A DNA stretch of 64,000 bases from Neobacillus niacini. Its GTDB lineage: Bacteria > Bacillota > Bacilli > Bacillales > Cytobacillaceae. The stretch is taken from positions 1,558,001 to 1,622,000 of the forward strand of contig NZ_JAUSZN010000001.1 of assembly GCF_030817595.1 (NCBI RefSeq), read 5' to 3'. The notes beneath the pieces were generated by a model. It saw only the letters and a list, made by a program, of their open reading frames with translations. It had not been told where the DNA came from and made no database searches. Positions 60,668 through 64,000 of the stretch are shown here, in pieces. The position numbers were made by a program, and so were the translations under genes. How positions within the stretch are numbered: position 1 is the first letter of the stretch; each line of letters begins with the position of its first letter.

Positions 60668-61141
60668 TTATTGCTTCAATAGTTTTTCCATGACTACTAT
60701 GTTAACTGAGAAATTATTAGAATTCGTAACTATTTCCTCTTTCGTAACGGTATAACCAATAGATTGATATAAACGCACATTATGAGTCAGGCTGCTTCTC
60801 ACTTTACATAGCAGTTTATGAATTCCCTCTTTTTCAGCATAATCCTCGAGCCAAGATAGCATTGATTTTGCGATTCCTCTTCCTCTGGCATAGGGTGGAA
60901 CAGATACTCTAGAAAAATATAATGTTTGACCTTTCGTATTAAATCGTAAAGACCCAAATGGATTCCCATCCATGTAACATACTATAAACTTTTCTAAACC
61001 ATTTCGAAATGAATCCCTTAACGTATCAAGCGGTTCATTTATCGCACTTGAAGGAACTTCAAGATATCGATACTCTTCAAATGCCTCCTTCATTAGTTTG
61101 TGCGCAATAACAATCTCCGCTTCATTTCCCAATTTTATCAT
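60668..61141 (-). CDS. GNAT family N-acetyltransferase
   Basis: A 157-aa GNAT: FSRVSVPPYARGRGIAKSMLSWLEDYAEKEG contains the acetyl-CoA loop RGRGIA (residues about 89-94), and NVRLYQSIGYTVTKEE is motif B. Aminoglycoside- or peptide-acetylating relatives share this layout. GGGGGA precedes the ATG at 61141, and the stop of the VOC gene upstream is 15 bp away, so they are co-transcribed. Confidence 0.87.
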   Translation of the reverse strand: MIKLGNEAEIVIAHKLMKEAFEEYRYLEVPSSAINEPLDTLRDSFRNGLEKFIVCYMDGNPFGSLRFNTKGQTLYFSRVSVPPYARGRGIAKSMLSWLEDYAEKEGIHKLLCKVRSSLTHNVRLYQSIGYTVTKEEIVTNSNNFSVNIVVMEKLLKQ

Positions 61142-61156
61142 TTTGTTTATCCCCCA

Positions 61157-61570
61157 TTAATCAAAAAACTTCTCTTTAAATATTGGGCTAAGTTCACTCC
61201 ACACATCAAATTTATTTCCATCAGGATCATAGAAAACAAAGTTTCTTCCGCTATGTCCTCTGTTCTCAATATCTCCCACTTTAATTTCTTTTTCCTTAAA
61301 CTCCCTATGAATGTCTTCAAGAGCTTTTAGTCCATTCACTTCAAATGTGAGGGAGAAACACTCTTCCCCGTAGGAATTATAGAAGTTAGCACTTTGATTC
61401 TCCTGTGCCTTTACAAGGAAAATACTTTGATTGGCAAAATCCAATATGGCTTTGTCTTTATCTTTATAGTTTAATACTGCTCCTAATTTGGTTACATACC
61501 ATTTTGATGAAAGGTCTACATTTCTCACTGGTAAATAGATAGTACCCATCCTAAGTAATTTATTTTCCAT
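61157..61570 (-). CDS. VOC superfamily protein
   Basis: A 137-aa single-chain glyoxalase/bleomycin-resistance-fold protein. GTIYLPVRNVDLSSKWYVTKLGAVLNY begins the first module, and VFYDPDGNKFDVWSE closes the second with the conserved Asp-Gly-Asn and late Glu metal position. GGGAG precedes the ATG pair; the second ATG (61570) has better spacing. Co-transcribed with the following GNAT. Substrate unknown. Confidence 0.83.
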   Translation of the reverse strand: MENKLLRMGTIYLPVRNVDLSSKWYVTKLGAVLNYKDKDKAILDFANQSIFLVKAQENQSANFYNSYGEECFSLTFEVNGLKALEDIHREFKEKEIKVGDIENRGHSGRNFVFYDPDGNKFDVWSELSPIFKEKFFD

Positions 61571-61668
61571 CATTTTCTCCCTTCAAGCAAAAACATTTAT
61601 CCCCTTTAATACGTTTTTATGGTTAAAGCCTCATTTAAAATAACATTTGACAGTCCATAATCCTCAGA

Positions 61669-61890
61669 CTATTTACTGTTTTGTCTCCTTTGATAACACT
61701 CTCCTATGAAAAAGGTGACAATAATCGCGATGATAAATGGGATGACAGAACCACCTGTCGAGAAACCGGTTGTAGTTTCTTCATAATACCGAAACATTAA
61801 CCATTCGATCTGAAACTTATAGCCAATGGAAAGCAGCGAAAAACTTATCAGAAAGAATGATATTAAACCTAAAATCACTGTTTTCACCAA
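61669..61890 (-). CDS. Small membrane protein (73 aa)
   Basis: A 73-aa protein with two membrane segments (about residues 3-24 and 46-64) and a short polar tail (GECYQRRQNSK). GAGGGG lies ten bases before the TTG start at 61890 and 13 before the GTG at 61887. The family is unrecognised. A second small membrane frame lies just upstream (61934-62116) on the same strand. Confidence 0.6.
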   Translation of the reverse strand: MVKTVILGLISFFLISFSLLSIGYKFQIEWLMFRYYEETTTGFSTGGSVIPFIIAIIVTFFIGECYQRRQNSK

Positions 61891-61933
61891 AACAAATACA
61901 GCCCCTCATGATTTTTTTATTTTAAACATAAGT

Positions 61934-62116
61934 TTAATGCAAACTTAGGATGAAAAACATAAAAGAAAAAATAAAAAAGAAGGTTAGAACCGAACCCAAG
62001 ATTGTTTGATTATGAGTACTTTTTTCTTCTTTTGTGTTTTTACTAAAAAAAACAAAATTAACAAACAACAATACTCCCAGCAATGAGGTTACAAACATAG
62101 GAAGAAGTATTTCCAG
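61934..62116 (-). CDS. Small two-pass membrane protein with an uncertain start (54-60 aa)
   Basis: The frame from 62116 to TAA at 61934 encodes two hydrophobic segments (LLPMFVTSLLGVLLFVNFVFF and ILGSVLTFFFIFSFMFFILS) joined by a charged loop (SKNTKEEKSTHNQ), which is convincing for a real protein. No ATG follows the strong GGGGG at 62127-62131 in this frame; the candidates are CTG at 62116 or an internal ATG at 62098. A nearby ATG in another frame ends after ten codons. A small indel or a CTG start could explain this. Confidence 0.45.
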   Translation of the reverse strand: MEILLPMFVTSLLGVLLFVNFVFFSKNTKEEKSTHNQTILGSVLTFFFIFSFMFFILSLH

Positions 62117-62271
62117 AACATTCTACCCCCTTTTTTGTCTAATCTATAATCTTATTCGCTTTATAACTGAAATTTTCCTTTTTCCACCATTTAAAGAATA
62201 GACAAATGGTATTTAAACTTGGTAAGATGTCTAGTAACATAATTCATTTATTGAAAAAGGAGCTACACATA

Positions 62272-62655
62272 ATGTTTTTGACAAAGCTTCAACCAGAGGA
62301 GAAAGAAGCGTTTCTTGAGTTAGCATATCTAATGGCCACCATTGATGGGAAATTCTCGGTATTTGAAAATCCTGTTATCGTGAAGTATCAAAAGGAAATG
62401 GATCTTGATGATTATAAAATCAAAGGCTTAGCGATTGATGATATTCTTAAGGTTTTTAAAGAGGAACGCTCGAAACATATTGTTCTAACTGAAATCCTTC
62501 GCTTAGTATATTCAGACGGAATTGTTCATGAAACTGAACTTGAATCCATTACTTTAATTAAAGAGCACTTTGGTTTCGATGCAAATAAATATGCTAATTT
62601 CAAGGATTGGATTGAAGGAATCAAAGAATTAGCTAATTACCCAGAGCATGAATAG
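62272..62655 (+). CDS. TerB-like protein
   Basis: A 127-aa helical protein. The opening LQPEEKEAFLELAYLMATIDGKFS and the later LVYSDGIVHETELESITLIKEHFGF form a pair of helices with Asp-rich loops typical of the TerB fold, which can bind metal. TerB-type proteins occur in tellurite-resistance and stress clusters, but here there is no other ter gene. AAGGAG precedes the ATG at 62272; the frame opens at 62206. A strong terminator follows. Confidence 0.75.
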   Translation: MFLTKLQPEEKEAFLELAYLMATIDGKFSVFENPVIVKYQKEMDLDDYKIKGLAIDDILKVFKEERSKHIVLTEILRLVYSDGIVHETELESITLIKEHFGFDANKYANFKDWIEGIKELANYPEHE

Positions 62656-62663
62656 ATACTGAA

Positions 62664-62700
62664 TGAGAAAAAGCAACGCTAATGACGTTGCTCTTTCTCA
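62664..62700. terminator. Bidirectional terminator
   Basis: TGAGAAAAAGCAACG (62664-62678) pairs with CGTTGCTCTTTCTCA (62686-62700), with T-runs on both strands. It overlaps the stop of the CoxG-like gene. Confidence 0.8.
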
Positions 62701-63165
62701 TTTTTGACCTTTTCGCAAAAGATAAAGGTTTTTCTTTATTTCTTTTTCTACACTCAGAAAAAATTTCTCTATTCCCTTGTTTGCCCCTCCACTTATGACT
62801 CGCTCTGCTGCACCAGACAGGGTTCCTGAGACTTTCACTTCGGCTCGTATATTGAGCTGTGTGCTTCCCTGTTGGTCATTGAAAAATATCTCCGCGTTGC
62901 TGCTGATCTCCCCTAAATTACCTCTTCCTTTCAGAAGCAATTGAAAATAAGACGGGATCTGTTCCTTTTCCAACCTAACCTCGAGTGTAAAAACATCTTT
63001 TAATGGACCTATGTTAACGTCAATTTCGGCTTGATATAATCCCTTTGTGCTTTGAACAAACAATCTGCAGCTTGGGAGTGCACTTCCTAAAATTTTTTCA
63101 TCCTTGATGTACTTCCAGACTACCTTTATCGGCAAACCAAAAGTATGCTGGTATTCAATTTTCAA
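62698..63165 (-). CDS. CoxG-like SRPBCC protein
   Basis: A 155-aa SRPBCC-fold protein with EYQHTFGLPIKVVWKYIKDEKILGSALPSC, AEIDVNIGPLKDVFTLEVRLEK and VKVSGTLSGAAERVISG blocks, matching the CoxG (carbon monoxide dehydrogenase subunit G) family. No cox, molybdenum hydroxylase or transporter gene is adjacent, so it is probably a general lipid- or ligand-binding relative. The start is TTG at 63165 with GGAGGGG upstream. Confidence 0.82.
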   Translation of the reverse strand: MKIEYQHTFGLPIKVVWKYIKDEKILGSALPSCRLFVQSTKGLYQAEIDVNIGPLKDVFTLEVRLEKEQIPSYFQLLLKGRGNLGEISSNAEIFFNDQQGSTQLNIRAEVKVSGTLSGAAERVISGGANKGIEKFFLSVEKEIKKNLYLLRKGQK

Positions 63166-63279
63166 AGGATCCCCTCCATTTTGAAGGTCTTTAAGTTAAA
63201 ATACCTACTTAACTAATATTCATTTTACAAATGAATATTCAAAATTTATTTTTAAAGTGAGAAGGGACCCCTTTAAACT

Positions 63280-63311
63280 AAAAAGACGATAACCAATGTC
63301 ATCGCCTTTTT
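63280..63311 (-). terminator. Terminator-like hairpin at the end of the TPR/winged-helix gene
   Basis: AAAAAGACGATAAC (63280-63293) pairs with GTCATCGCCTTTTT (63298-63311) with two mismatches. Reverse reading ends in TCTTTTT. Confidence 0.6.
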
Positions 63312-64000
63312 AACGATATTCAATTTCTTCGTCTGATCGATACATGATATAAAATGGATAAGTTCCATCATAATAGTAGCCTGTTTCATTATGATACCTT
63401 TTGGTTTGTATCATGGATGGAAATCCTTGTTGTGTTAATTTACGGCGCAGTCTCCCGACATTTGTAATATACGTGTTTGGAATAATCGTATCGACGACCG
63501 AGAAATCATGCCTTGTGGCTGGCACATCTTCTGAACTATTTAATAGAAAGTAACTCAGCATATTTCCTTGATCCTGAGTAAGTGAAGCTTCCTTCCCGTT
63601 AAAAAAAACCATAATGGTCCGATCACTAAAATAAACCAGCAGAGTGTCATGCGCCGGCCGGGCAATTAGTTTCTCACATTCTGCTTTCGAACAAGTCGTT
63701 CTTCCCTCTTTATTTACCTTATAGAACGCATGGCGCATTAAATATTGTTCATTTTCTATTAAACTGCTGAACAATGGAGATAACTCCTGTTTCGGTATTT
63801 TCTGCGTCTTCGCTAGTGGTAATTGATTCATTTTTTCATACGTTTCCTTGGCAATATGCAAGGCACAATTGGTTAAGTACAAATGGGCATTTAACTGTTG
63901 CTGTTCATTTAATTGATAGAGATGCTGTTTATGGTAATGGTCATTATCTAATGCGCTTTGGAAATATTGAATCGCTTTTGTATATTCATTAAATTTATAG
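63310..64000 (-). CDS. TPR-containing winged-helix regulator, C-terminal part (cut by window edge)
   Basis: The frame is open from the right edge to the stop at 63310 and gives about 230 residues. The upstream end reads as TPR-like helices (YTKAIQYFQSALDND, then HLYQLNEQQQLNAHLYLTNCAL). The C-terminal part (about the last 110 residues) resembles an OmpR-type winged helix: LTQDQGNMLSYFLLNSSED, TYITNVGRLRRKLTQQGF and a Tyr-rich wing (HNETGYYYDGTYPF). It is probably a larger transcriptional regulator that senses through its N-terminal repeats. Start and ligand lie outside the window. Confidence 0.65.
   Translation of the reverse strand, partial: YKFNEYTKAIQYFQSALDNDHYHKQHLYQLNEQQQLNAHLYLTNCALHIAKETYEKMNQLPLAKTQKIPKQELSPLFSSLIENEQYLMRHAFYKVNKEGRTTCSKAECEKLIARPAHDTLLVYFSDRTIMVFFNGKEASLTQDQGNMLSYFLLNSSEDVPATRHDFSVVDTIIPNTYITNVGRLRRKLTQQGFPSMIQTKRYHNETGYYYDGTYPFYIMYRSDEEIEYR

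Overview
The window is low-GC chromosomal DNA from an endospore-forming Bacillaceae, most like Bacillus or Neobacillus. The evidence is strong AGGAGG-type ribosome binding sites, frequent TTG and GTG starts, a YyaC homologue, a CwlC-like amidase, a LysM/SleB-type hydrolase, DUF3231, DUF2383, DUF2935 and CBO0543 families, FosB (a bacillithiol-dependent enzyme) and CcpA-type cre sites. I see no rRNA, tRNA, CRISPR array, prophage or intact insertion sequence.

Region 1 (1-13.56 kb) is a catabolic island bracketed by two closely related GntR/FadR-type regulators (256-945 and 12844-13518) with near-identical DNA-binding domains. A palindromic operator family, TTTGGTATA-N3-TATACCAAA, recurs in front of almost every transcription unit of the island. 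I did not find convincing full copies elsewhere. The genes are two [2Fe-2S] ferredoxins (one cut by the left edge), a heme-oxygenase-like diiron oxidase with all six metal ligands in CADD-like spacing, an aldehyde dehydrogenase, a GlcG/HbpS-type protein, a creatininase-family amidohydrolase, an orphan 111-aa protein, a pair of short CHR (chromate-type) transporters, two large membrane transporters, a ProC-like dehydrogenase and an aspartate-dehydrogenase-like enzyme. I infer a regulated O2-dependent pathway that oxidises and deaminates a nitrogen-containing organic acid. The substrate cannot be read from the sequence. This is the best candidate for an undescribed system.

Region 2 (13.6-25.7 kb) holds a YyaC homologue, a DUF3231 protein, a Gre-like factor behind a structured leader and a 22-codon ORF, a DUF2935 protein, a cytoplasmic GH3 glycosidase with an AraC/PocR-type regulator, a DUF4317 protein, a CBS-domain protein and a MarR-controlled DHA2 efflux pump. 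Region 3 (25.7-35.2 kb) is a patchwork of small housekeeping or detoxification genes: MBL-fold hydrolase, VOC proteins, D-threonine-aldolase-like enzyme, GNATs, esterase, spore-type amidase, glutathione peroxidase and a papain-like NlpC/P60 relative.

Region 4 (35.3-50.1 kb) has a fused PabB-PabC, an amino-acid permease, a cupin, L-threonine aldolase, a KtrB-type K+ channel, an ArsR-AHSA1 fusion with a second SRPBCC gene, an AraC/GyrI regulator, a gamma-class carbonic anhydrase, an NHL beta-propeller and a luciferase-like oxidoreductase. Region 5 (50.1-64 kb) has a 52-bp tandem repeat, a LysM hydrolase, an ECF sigma factor with its overlapping membrane partner, a cluster of very small genes (one under a consensus cre site), a phosphoesterase-nucleotidyltransferase-GNAT operon, two DUF3231 genes ahead of fosB, small membrane proteins, a TerB-like protein, a CoxG-like protein and a truncated TPR/winged-helix regulator at the right edge.

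Several genes shorter than 60 codons were found by pairing a ribosome binding site with an open frame and often a terminator: 7198-7284, 16409-16477, 29936-30091, 39005-39061, 44781-44888, 53684-53797, 53977-54108 and 61934-62116. All positions, starts and motifs were read by eye. No database search was run.
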